Shown here in pieces: positions 1 through 10,006 of a stretch of 64,000 nucleotides of DNA. The notes beneath the pieces are model-generated. The model had not been told where the DNA came from, searched no databases, and saw only the letters and a program-made list of their open reading frames with translations. The position numbers were made by a program, and so were the translations under genes. Location of the stretch: positions 64,968,969 to 65,032,968 of the forward strand of contig CM043963.1 of the NCBI GenBank assembly GCA_014529385.2. Reading direction: 5' to 3'. Source of the stretch: Adiantum capillus-veneris (taxonomy: Eukaryota; Streptophyta; Polypodiopsida; Polypodiales; Pteridaceae). The stretch's first letter is position 1, and every line of letters begins with the position of its first letter.

Positions 1-30
1 GCCAATGTCATCACTTGTGTCACATCGCTA

Positions 31-171
31 GAAGGTTCTAGAAGCTTCGAGGAGGTTCCGAAAGAATCTAGAAGTTTCTAGAAAGCTCTAGAAAGTGGAA
101 GAAGGAAGAACTAGAAGGAACAAGAAGGTTCTAGAACATTCTAACTTCCTCAAGAAGAACTTAGAAAGTTC
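31..171 (+). promoter_or_regulatory. Array of perfect heat-shock elements in the LTR of gypsy A
   Basis: GAA and TTC triplets alternate with exact 5-bp phasing. At 31, 36, 41 and 46 there are four perfect alternating units. At 71, 76 and 81 there are three, with a further GAA at 91. At 124, 129, 134 and 139 there are four, and 164/169 adds a GAAnnTTC pair. This is the consensus bound by trimeric heat-shock factor. The array ends about 33 bp upstream of a TATA box. Heat-inducible transcription is inferred from the motif and its position only. Confidence 0.75.
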
Positions 172-203
172 TAACCTCCTCAAGTAACCTCCTCAAACAC
201 TAG

Positions 204-212
204 TATAAATAG
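204..212 (+). promoter_or_regulatory. TATA box of the gypsy A LTR
   Basis: The sequence tataaatag lies just downstream of the heat-shock-element array. It is the likely core promoter of the element, with transcription expected to start about 30 bp further on. Confidence 0.7.
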
Positions 213-341
213 GGGTCTTGGGCCAAAAGCCCCTCAGTCTTGCCAACACCAATTATGGGGCTCCTATGAGGAAATCCCTCTTCTAGTTCTTATGTTCAAG
301 TCTCATCCTTGCAATCAAGCCTTGTCTTGTACTCATCATGT

Positions 342-569
342 TGTTACCATATACATGTGGTAGTGATGTGTGTGAACACACTAGGACCGCCGGGGCATTT
401 TTTCCTTCTTTAGGAGGTTTTTTCCCCCGTGCATTGTATATACGCCCATCACTCTAGGGCTTGCAATTTTTTCCATTGCACACTAAGTAACACACTCTCT
501 ATTGTGTGCCTTGAGCTTCCTTCGTCTTCTCCAAGCTGTGTGTGTTTCTCTGCAACCCTAATTCCAACA
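342..569 (+). repeat. Copia copy 1, 5' LTR
   Basis: 228 bp, TG...CA ends, paired with 5259-5486 and followed two bases later by the primer binding site. It has short T-rich blocks and the conserved phrase cattgtatatacgccc, which may contain the TATA element (gtatata). Confidence 0.95.
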
Positions 570-571
570 AT

Positions 572-583
572 TGGTATCAGAGC
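572..583 (+). other. Primer binding site of copia copy 1 (initiator Met tRNA type)
   Basis: TGGTATCAGAGC begins two bases after the LTR end and is the usual plant initiator-methionine-tRNA primer binding site. The same site follows the LTR of copy 2 at 16763. Confidence 0.9.
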
Positions 584-931
584 AGGTCACGCCCTCCCGG
601 GCTTAGTCACCAGCTGCTCCAGCACATGCCTGCTCACTTTCTCCGATTTCAGTGAGCTTTGGCGAGCGTTCGCAGGTTGACAAAATTTTTGGGCAAGCTC
701 GAAGAGCTTGGTCTGCTCAGAATTTTGATTTGGGCTCATTTCGGCCTCCCTTTCCACTACAGGTAGTACTGCACAGGCTATTTCGTCATATTGTGCAGAA
801 TTTCTGTCAGTGCCGTCTTCTGCATAACAGGTGCCTTATAGTCTTCTACGGTTTGTGCTATATAGCACAGGTTGTTCTCGCTCCGTTTCTCCTGTTTTCG
901 GACAGTTTTCACATCAGGTGCAGCATTTACC

Positions 932-3900
932 ATGGCTCACAACAACAACACAGATGTGTTCAAGATGTTTGCTGCTGAGGACAGGTTGGATGGGGACAAC
1001 TACCCTATGTGGGCTTATATGATGCAACATGTTCTTGTGTCAAAAGGTGTCTGGAACATTGTGCAGGGCATTGATGTATGTCCTGGTTCTGAGGATGTAG
1101 GCCATGCTGAGGATGTTGCAGGTCTTGCTACAAGGATTGCAGCTGTTCGAGTTGTTTTGCCGTAGACAAGCTCGTTGGGATATTAAGGATGCGCAGGCTC
1201 ATGCATTGATTGCGTTGTCTGTGAAGCGCACCATTGTTCCTCACATCCGTTCAGCAAAATCTGCAAAACAGGCTTGGGATATTCTAGCAAGTCTTTATGC
1301 AAGCCGCAATGAGGCTAAAATTGCTTTGCTGCGTAAAGAGCTGGAGTCGAAGATTATGCATGAGGAAGATGATATGGACACTTTCCTTGCTAGTGTCAAG
1401 GATATCAATGAGCAGCTTATTTCTGCAGGTGAAGTCATTTCAGACAGTTCCCTTGTGCAGACTGTTCTTGATGCTAGTACTTGGAGACTGATGACCCAAG
1501 CAAATCCTGAAGTTGTCAAGTTTGATGCATTATGCACATTGCTGTTGCAAGAGTCACTTTCTAGAAAAAACAGGACTAGGCAGCGTGTAGTTGAATAGGC
1601 TTTTATTGCTTCTCAAAGAAAGGGTGGTAACAGTAATGCAGCCACTTATTATGGTTCTGCTGCGAGTGGCAAAAATTATGTTCCTAATGCTTCTGCTGGC
1701 AGTACTTCGTCTGGTAATTCTGGTGATAAGGGCAAAAAGAAGATGCGTTGCCATTATTGTAAAGCCACTGATCACTTGATCAAGTCGTGTCCTAAGTTGA
1801 AGGCCAAAGAGGCTAAGAAAAAAGAGGGTGGTTCCACTGCAAATGCTGGTTCCACTACAAATGCAGCCATTGTTGAGTCTTCTGTGAAAGGAGATTGTGT
1901 TGCTTATATTGATGCAGAATGGGCTTTTAGCGTAGAGTGCACTTACAATCCTGCTGTCCATGATGCATGCTTGTCAGTTGCTGCAGATTCACATGTGTGG
2001 TATTTCGACAGTGGTGCTACAAAGTACATTACCTCACATCGTGAATTGTTTACCTCTCTCGAGTCTGTCCCTCATGGGAATTCAGTCACTTGTGCTAACA
2101 ACGCCTCTTATCCAGTTCAGGGAGTTGGAAAGATTGTGCTCACTGCTGCTAATGGCAGTTCCTTCAAACTTGTTGATGCACTTTATGTACTTGGGATCAA
2201 GAAGAATCTCTTGTCTGTATCCGCACTTGCTAGACTTGGACTTGTAGTCAAATTTGTAAATGACAGATGTACAGTTCATGATCTCAGTTTTGGTGATGAA
2301 GTTGTTGCATCTGGCCTTTTGTGCCGTGGGCTGTATAAGCTCACTTTGTATGACAAGTGTGGACAAAATTTTGCAAATGTTGTTGCAGATTCAAGGGCTA
2401 TTTCAGATGCAAAACTTTGGCATGCATGTTTTGGTCATCTGAATTTTGCCAGTTTGCTGCGTTTGCAGAAATCTGATATGGTTGCTTCTTTGTCGCCTCT
2501 TGAAGCACCTGTCAAACATGTTTGTGAAGGCTGTATTTTGGGTAAGATGCAGCGTTCTAAGTTTCCAAAGGATGGTTCAGTTCGGGCCACATGCAGGTTG
2601 CAGCTTGTGCATAGTGATGTTTGTGGGCCCATGCAAACTCCGTCCTTGGGCAATTACCTATACTTCGTGACTTTCATTGATGATTACTCCAGGCATGCAT
2701 GGGTATTTCCGCTTAAAGCGAAGTCCGAAGTTTTTATGTGCTTCAAACAATTTCTGGCTATGGCTGAAAATGTCTCGAAATGTACTATGGGCACCCTCCG
2801 TTCCGATCGAGCGGGGCAGTATATGTCTCATGAATTTAATGCATTTCTGGCTAGTCATGGGATAAAACACCAATGTACAGTGCCTTATACGCCTCAGCAA
2901 AATGGTGTTGCTGAGAGGAAAAACAGGTCACTAACGGAAATGGGACGATGTATGGTCAAAAGTCAAGCTTTGCCACATTCTTTTTGGCTTGAGGCCATCA
3001 TGTGTGCCATTTATGTACTAAACAGGTGTCCTACGAAAGCTTTGCAGTCTATTACTCCATATGAAGCATGGCATGATAGAAAGCCTTCTATTGAGCACAT
3101 GCGTGTTTTTGGCTGTTTGGCATATGCTTTGGTGCCACAAGTGCAGCGCAGAAAACTGGATGATAAGGCTCTCAAATGTATTTTTGTTGGTTATAGTGCT
3201 GAAAGCAAAGGTTACAGGTTGTATCATCCGCAAACAAAACATATTCTGGTTTCTCGGGATGTAGTGTTTCTGGAAGATTCTGTTGAGCCGTTGCTGTCAT
3301 GTACTAGAGACAATAATGTAAGCTCACAGGACATTTATGACACTTTGTTGCCTCTTTTCAGTGGTGGAAATACAAATGTAAGTTCCAATGAGGCAAATGT
3401 ACAGCCTATGGGGGTTTCTGAAAATGTTTTAGATCAGCCTATTACTGATGCAGATGTACATGATGTACTTGATGAGGAAAGGGCTGAAAATAAGCACGCT
3501 AGAGGTATGCCAAAATGGCTGGTGCACACTTTGCGTGACAGTGAATTGGATGCACCTTTGTCTAGTCGTACTTGTTCAGGCTCTCGCCATGCATCTTATG
3601 CATTAGATTGTTATGCTTTGGCTGTGTCTAGCTTACATGATGTTGAGGAGCCTCTATCTTTTGATGAAGCACAGAATTCATAAAATTGGGTGGCCATGCA
3701 ATCAGAATATGATGCACTTATAGAGAATGACACATGGACTTTATGTGATTTGCCTCCTGGCAAAAAGGCCATTGGTATGAAGCGGGTTTACAAGTTGAAA
3801 CGCAAGCCGGATGGTGAGATCGATCGCCATAAGGCTCGACTTGTTGCAAAGGGTTATGCACAGCAAAAAGGCATAGATTATGAAGAGACTTTTGCTCCCA

Positions 3901-5183
3901 CTTATCGTATGACTACTGTGCGTTTTCTATGTGCATTGGCAGCTCATTTTGGTTGGGATGTACATCAATCAGACATTGTTACTGCTTTCTTGAATGGTGA
4001 CATATTTGAGGAAGTTTATGTAACGCAGCCTCGCGGTTTTGTCATAAAAGGACAAGAGGACAAAGTGTGCAAATGTAACAAGGCTTTGTATGGGTTGAAG
4101 CAATCTCCTCGTGCTTGGTATGAGAAAGCTGACACTCATTTGGTCAAACAAGGCTTTCGTAATAGTCCAACAGAAAGCACATTGTATGTAAAGCGTGAGG
4201 GTGATGTACTTCTCATTGTGGTTCTTTATGTTGATGATTTGCTGATCACTGGACCAAATGAGAGACATATTGCTGAATTTAAGGTTGATTTGAATGCTAC
4301 TTTCAAGATGAAAGATTTGGGGTTGTTGCATCATTACTTGGGTATACAGTTTAAGCAGTGTGATGGTGGTATTGCCTTGTGTCAGAAAAGTTACATAGAG
4401 ACATTGCTATGTAAGTTTGGACTTGAGGATTGCAAACCTATTGCCACTCCCATGGAAACAGGTTTGAAGTTGAGTCTACATGATGCTGGTGTTCCTGCTG
4501 ATGTCACTCTTTACCAAACTGCTGTTGGCTGCCTCATTTATGTATGCAACACGAGGCCGGATATTCAGTTTGCAGTCTCACAGGTCAGCAGATTTATGCA
4601 TAGCCCAGGGTCTAAGCATTGGCAGGATGTCAAGAGGATTTTCCGCTACCTTAGTGGCACTTTACATCTTGGCTTGTTTTATCCCAACGGGGGATCATTG
4701 CCGCCAGACTTACATGCTTTTTCGGACTCAGATTGGGCTGGTTGTTTTGACACGCGAGTGTCCACAAGTGGTTTTTGTTTCATGCTTGGTAGTTCATGTA
4801 TATCATGGTTGAGCAAGAAGCAACCTACTGTGGCCACTTACAGTTGTGAGGCTGAGTACAGGGCAGTCTTCAGAGCTACGGTTGAGTGTGTATGGCTCAG
4901 ACGCCTTATGACTGATTTGGGTGTTGGACAGGACACTGCCAACACTATCTACGCTGACAGTCAGAGCGCATTGGCAGTTACGAGGAACCTAGTTTTTCAT
5001 GCTCGCACAAAGCACATTGAGGTGCATTACCACTATGTCAGGGAGAGGCTCTCAGCAGGAGAGATAAGCTTGGCTTATGTGCCAACACAGGACAACCTTG
5101 CAGATCTTTTCACAAAGGCATTGTCTCGTGAGAAGCTTGAAGCTTTCCGCAAAGCTTTGGGCTTACTCCCCTTTGTGGACTGA
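932..5183 (+). pseudogene. Copia copy 1 gag-pol polyprotein, broken
   Basis: The Gag start at 932 (MAHNNNTDVF) is open to about 1165. The frame then shifts, and the rest runs in a single frame from about 1155 to 5183 with in-frame stops TAG at 1596-1598 and TAA at 3681-3683. In order there are: a Gag UBN2-like region; a CCHC zinc knuckle near 1752 (CHYC...H...C); aspartic protease DSGA near 2008; an integrase HHCC finger (HACFGH ... CEGC) and DDE residues (HSDVCG, RSDRAGQ, NGVAERKN); RT with YVDD at 4227-4238; RNase H (DSDWAG, SCEAEYRA, DSQSA, TKHIEVHYH); and the usual end LADLFTKAL. All catalytic residues I can see are present. Inactivity comes from the frameshift and the two stops. Confidence 0.93.
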
Positions 5184-5245
5184 TCCTGTCCTCAGGGCAT
5201 GGCACTTCCCTTTACTCATGTGCCAGCTCTCGTTCACCGCATCAC

Positions 5246-5258
5246 TCCAGGGGGGATT
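5246..5258 (+). other. Polypurine tract of copia copy 1
   Basis: A G-rich run, ccaggggggatt, lies directly before the TG of the 3' LTR at 5259. This is where plus-strand DNA synthesis would be primed. Confidence 0.75.
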
Positions 5259-5486
5259 TGTTACCATATACACGTGGTAGTGATGTGTGCGAACACACTA
5301 GGACCGCCGGGACATTTTTTCCCTCTTTAGGAGGTTTTTTCCCCCGTGCATTGTATATACGCCCATCACTCTAGGGCTATCAATTTTTTCCATTCCACAC
5401 TAAGTAACATACTCTCTATTGTGTGCCTTGAGCTTCCTTCGTCTTCTCCAAGCTGTGTGTGTTTCTCTGCAACCCTAATTCCAACA
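5259..5486 (+). repeat. Copia copy 1, 3' LTR
   Basis: 228 bp, the same length as the 5' LTR, with about 8 substitutions and no indels by eye. It is followed by the target duplication catgt. Confidence 0.95.
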
Positions 5487-5669
5487 CATGTAATCCAAGC
5501 CTTGTATCTAGCTCTCTTAATAAAGTATTAAGTCTTGTAAGTAATATTAAGCTTAACATCAAGTCCAAGTTCATGTACATTGTGAACGCCTCCTCTTGCT
5601 CTCTACTAGCTCTGTACGTGCTCATAACAATTTGGCAATTCTCCCATCTCTTAAGCTTCTCAAGCCATC

Positions 5670-6680
5670 ATGGAGCCGACGATGGAAGGTGTCATCAATG
5701 CATTGGAAAGCATCCAAGCTAAGTTACAAGAACTTCGCGAGAGTAACGCTCAACTTCAAGAAGGGCAACCCCTAATCTTGGGACCGGCATTGCAAGATCT
5801 TCAACGTCAAATTCAAGAGCTTTTAGAGACAAGTACACATTAAGCACAAGGTCCAAGATCCAACTATTCTCAACAACATAAGAAGGAGCCAAAGGTCAGC
5901 ATGCCTGAAAAATTTGATGGGACTAGATCAAAGTTTAGAGTTTTTCTCCAGAAGTGCGTCTCTTCATTCGTATGCAACAAGAGCGTTATCGAGATGATGC
6001 CTCTCAAGTAGGCCTTATTGGGACCCTCCTCTTGGGTACGGCTCTCTCTTGGTTTGCTCCCTTACTTGAAAAAGAATCTCCTCTCCTTCATGACTTTGTA
6101 GCTTTTGTGCGGGAGTTCTCTGCAACCTTTGGGGATACTGATAGAGCAAGGGTTGGTGAAACCAAACTCAAAATCTTTGCCAAGGATCAAGACCTACATC
6201 CGTCTATGCATCCGAATTTCAACAGCTCACTTGTGATTTAACTTGGCATGAGGAATATTTCATTAGCCAATTCCGCTGGGGATTAAAGGATGATGTAAAA
6301 GATGTTTTATTGAATATGCCAAAGGTTCACACACTAAACGAGTTCATCTCTCAAGCAATAGAATGTGATAATCGACTATTTGAGAGATGACAAAAGAGGC
6401 GTCTTGGGGCACCATTGCGATCCCAAACAGAAGTGACGCATGATGGCTACACACCTCAACAGGTCCATGAATCAAGCATTGAGCCCATGCAAATTGATTC
6501 AACACGGTTTCAACCTCTCAACCCAACAGAAGCAAAGGCGACGCATTAATGGCTTGTGTATGTGTTGCGGAGAGCAGGGGCACATTGTTCAACAGTGTCC
6601 AAGGAAGAGAAGGATGAAGATTCATGGTGCAATGGCCTCAACGTGTTTAGAAAACATGGACGTCCAACCTCAATAGAGAC
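5670..6680 (+). pseudogene. Gypsy A gag, broken
   Basis: The start at 5670 (MEPTMEGVINALESIQ) leads into a short coiled coil and a stop near 5841. The frame continues past the stop to the phrase MPEKFDGTRSKF, then shifts to the capsid-like segment at 5954-6241 (RLFIRMQQERY ... TALSWFAPLLE ... FGDTDRAR). The Gag layout, a small-residue GT..LSWFAPL core followed by FxxxFGD, is that of Ty3/gypsy capsids. A CCHC knuckle (CMCCGEQGHIVQQC) lies at about 6559-6600 in another frame. Three or more frame breaks separate these parts. Confidence 0.8.
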
Positions 6681-6719
6681 CGACCGGTTGGACAAAAGAC
6701 AAGCAAAAAAAGGTCTCTT

Positions 6720-9700
6720 TCTTTCCGCTGATTCCACTTCAAGTTTCATGCTACCAGTCAAGATCCATATGCCGGGTAGGCACATGGATTGTGAAGCATT
6801 ACTAGATTCGGGCGCAACGGCGTGCTTCATGGACAAAGAGTTTGCAAAAGAACAAGGCATACCACTTGTGGAGAAGTTTAATCCAACAACTATCGAGGTC
6901 ATTGATGGTTGCCCCCTCCTTCAGGGGATGTTAGGTATGAAACTTGCCCCATAGAAGTAACATTGAAGGAGCATGTTTCAAGAATAGCGTTCAATATCAT
7001 ACAAAGCCTAAGCAATCCAATTGTTACTGGGTTATCGTGGCTTGAATTACATAATCCTAACATCGATTGGAGGGCTCGGAGAATTGAACCACGAAAAGTC
7101 CAAAAGAAGAAGGGAAGGCATTATAGGCCTTAATATCTTGGAACCAAGGTCTTCATGCATGCAGCCAAAAAGTTTCCAACTTTCCTGATATTTGCAACAC
7201 CGACCGACATGTCAACAAAAAAAATCATGGAGGCATTGCCACGTCAATATCAAGATTACAATGATGTTTTTGAGAAGAAGAATGTAGACCTCTTAACGGA
7301 CCATCGAGCCTATGATTGTGCTATAGAGCTTCAAGAGGGAACCCAACCCCCTTTTGGCCTAATATACAAGCTATCTCAAGATGAATTGGTAGAATTACAA
7401 AAAAATATTGATGAGAATCTTGCTAAGGGGTTCATATGGCATTCAAAGTCCCCAGCAGGAGCTCCAATACTCTTTGTAAAAAAGAAGAACGAAACTCTCC
7501 GGATGTGCGTGGATTATAGGGGCCTGAACAAGATCATCGTCAAGAATCGCTATCCCCTTCCCTTGATCCTAGAGCTTCTTGAGCGCCTTGGCAAGGCAAG
7601 AATATTTACAAAAATAGACCTTTGTGGTGCTTACAACCTAGTCAGAATCAAAGAAGGTGATCAATGGAAGACAGTCTTTCGCACAAGGTATGGCCACTTT
7701 GAATATACCGTCATGCCATTTGGTCTCACAAATGTCCCATTAGTTTTTCAATGTTTAATAAACGACATCTTTTGAGAGTATTTGGATTATGTTGTGGTAA
7801 TATACTTGGATGATATCTTGATATTTTCCAAGGATCAAGAAGAGCATGAGCACCATGTACGGTTAGTGCTTGAAAAGCTTCGTGCATCAGGGTTATATGC
7901 AAAGTTGGAGTGCTCTTTTCATCAATCTAAGGTGGAATTTCTTGGTTATGTTATCTCTGAAAAGGGAATCTCCATGGATCCAAAGATGGTTCAAACCATC
8001 CTTGATTGGGAGACACCCACCTCGGGTAAGAGATGTCCAATGTTTCCTCGGACTTGCAAATTTCTATCGTATTTTTATCCAGGGATACTCCAAGGTGGTT
8101 ACATCACTCACAAGGTTGACATGCCATAATAAGTTTGTTTGGGACTCAAAGGCTGTGAAAGCTTTTCAGACTCTCAAGCAAGCTTTCACGACCGCACCCA
8201 TTCTAATTCACGCAGATCCGACAAATCCTTTCATCCTAGAAAAGGACGCTTCATATTTTGCCCTTGGCGCTATTCTATCCCAAGTAGGTGAGGATGGTCG
8301 GGTACCTCCAGTGGATTTTCATTCCCGCAAGTTCTCGGCTACAAAATCAATTATGAAATCCATGACAAAAAGCTCTTAGCAATCATCAACTCCTTTGACA
8401 CTTGGCGTCACCTACTTGAAGGAGCTCCTCATAAGATCACTGTCTATACAGATCACAAGAATTTGGAATACTTCATGGCATCCCACGTCTTGAATTATCG
8501 CCAAGCCAGGTGGAGTGGTATCCTATCAAGGTTTGATTTTCTTATCTCTTATAGGCCTGGCCGTCCACAAGGTAAGCCTGATGCCTTATCAAGAAGATCC
8601 TACCTTACACCTAGAGAAGGCGATGCAGCATTTGATCAACAAGAGTCAGTGATTTTGAAACCCGAGCAGCTAAAGCTAAACGCCACCATAAGACAAGCTC
8701 CTGAAGATTCTACTTTTCTTTCTAAGGTGAAGACGCAAATTTCCAAGGACCCACTTGATCATTAGACAACAACTACAAGGACAAGGGTTAATGAGGACTT
8801 TCAAGAAATTGATGGACTAATTTACTATAAGGGTCTTCTCTATATTCCCCCATGACCAACACGCTTGGAGGTACTTCAACAACGGCATGAACTTCCATCA
8901 GCAGACAACATAGTATTTTGGGGTTAATAAGAAAATTGAGCTTCTCTCCCATGACTTTTGGTGGCCTCAAATGTGGAATCTTGTCAAGGATTATGTAGGC
9001 ACTTGTGACACTTGAAATAGATCAAAGGCCCCTCATCATCATCCTCATGGGTTTACTCCATCCCTTGCCCATTCCAAGCAAACCATGGTCATCCATCTCC
9101 ATGGATTTCATTGTAGAGCTACCCTTGTCACCCACAAGGATTTGACTCCATTTTAGGAGTCATGGATCGGTTTACAAAAATGGCACACTTCATTCCAACC
9201 ACTAAAACCTTCACCGGAGAAGGTACGGCCAAAACTCTTTCTACACCATATCTATCGTTATCACGTATTACCGGATGACATAGTTTCTGATCGAGTTCCA
9301 CAATTTATCTCTAGCTTTTGGAAAAGCTTATTCAAGCTACTCAGAGTACAAATCAACCTCTCCTCAGTCAATCACCCACAAAGTGATGGACAAACCGAGA
9401 GAGTAAATCAAGTTTTGGAACAGTATCTCCGTTGTACCATCAATTATCACCAAGATAATTGGGTCGAGCTCCTACTGCTAGCAGAATTCTCCTACAATAA
9501 CAATTTTCACGCATCCACCCACGTCACACTCCATTCTTTGCTAATTATGATCAACACCCCAAACATGATATCCACAGACACCATCAAGTCAAGAATCCAG
9601 CTGCTATTCATCTTGCACAACGGTTATCTGCAATTCATAAAGAGCTTACAATTCATATCAAAGAAGCAATCCAATCACTTCCGCCCAAAAGCTATGACCA

Positions 9701-9905
9701 AAAGACTTGTGCAAAACTGCCATCTGTACTATCCTACCTCATCAGCATGCTACCGATGCAAAACGCAAAACTTTTGTACAAGTGCCATGGCAACAAGGTC
9801 AACGCAAAACGAAGAATCCGCAGCTAGAGTTCAAGTGTTTTATGGTTTGGGATTAGGCCCCTCGGCAATTGCTCATAAGTTGGTAGGGGGTCAGGATTCT
9901 TAATC
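6720..9905 (+). pseudogene. Gypsy A pol (PR-RT-RH-IN), broken
   Basis: The protease has the catalytic triplet in LLDSGATACFM near 6808. RT runs from 7155 to about 8130, with [26 protein letters not shown] and the catalytic YLDD near 7806. A TGA at 7773-7775 splits it just before that box, and a frame change near 8020 follows. RNase H (ILEKDASYFALGA, TDHKNLEYF, KPDALSRRS) spans about 8130-8765. The integrase between 8780 and 9905 is the most damaged part. A HHCC-like stretch is hard to follow, but HPQSDGQTERVNQ and the following LLLAEFSYNN remain at 9370-9500. No chromodomain could be read. Confidence 0.85.
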
Positions 9906-9930
9906 CCTAACCCCTTAGACCTCTCGGCCC

Positions 9931-10006
9931 ATCTCCCCGGTTCAATTTCCTTGTCCTCTCGACCATTTCCTTCTAGTTGGGCATGCCACATCATCACTAT
10001 TTGACA
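9931..10006 (-). repeat. Terminal fragment of a minus-oriented LTR
   Basis: On the minus strand this reads from TGTCAAATAGTGATGATG. About 70 bp, including gttgggcatgccac, match 38505-38576, the terminus of LTR E, at high identity. The shared piece ends at the same TG dinucleotide in both places, so it is taken as an LTR terminus. No clear polypurine tract is next to it. Confidence 0.55.

Larger units (their letters stand above)
1..341 (+). mobile_element. 5' LTR (left part) of Ty3/gypsy element A, split by a copia insertion
   Basis: This U3-like sequence holds arrays of TTCTAGAA-type motifs, then a TATA box at 204 and a stretch likely to be the transcript start. The same LTR appears to resume at 5492 after the copia element, because the copia target duplication catgt (337-341 and 5487-5491) joins the two sides and the gypsy gag begins soon after at 5670. 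The LTR start lies before the window or close to base 1. No second copy of this LTR was found downstream of the integrase remnant near 9905, so the element is 3' truncated. Confidence 0.7.
342..5486 (+). mobile_element. Ty1/copia LTR retrotransposon, copy 1 (complete structure, inactive)
   Basis: The element is 5,145 bp with two 228-bp LTRs (342-569, 5259-5486), both beginning TGTTACCATA and ending CCAACA. It is flanked by a perfect 5-bp target duplication, catgt (337-341, 5487-5491). A primer binding site, gag, protease, integrase, RT, RNase H and a G-rich polypurine tract occur in the order typical of Ty1/copia. By eye the LTRs differ at about 8 of 228 positions (roughly 3.5%), so the insertion is not recent. 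It sits inside the LTR of gypsy element A. The reading frame is broken by a gag frameshift and two in-frame stops. A second, more deleted copy lies at 16534-19041. Confidence 0.95.
5492..9905 (+). mobile_element. Ty3/gypsy chromovirus A, remainder (Tcn1-like), decayed and 3' truncated
   Basis: After the copia insertion the gypsy LTR resumes, then the internal region runs gag (from 5670), zinc knuckle, protease, RT, RNase H and integrase. RT phrases such as [19 protein letters not shown] and [14 protein letters not shown], and the RNase H end SRFDFLISYRPGR, resemble fungal chromoviruses and the Tcn1 clade reported from non-seed plants; that clade call is from memory of the family, not a search. 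Many frameshifts and stops occur. The integrase C-terminus fades out around 9830-9905 and no 3' LTR is seen, so the end is truncated or overwritten by the minus-strand LTR fragment at 9931-10006. Confidence 0.85.

Noticed and set aside
429-680. Open frame over the copia 5' LTR and primer binding site
   Set aside because: It is a translation of LTR sequence; the paired frame at 5346-5531 is the same LTR, and neither has protein features.
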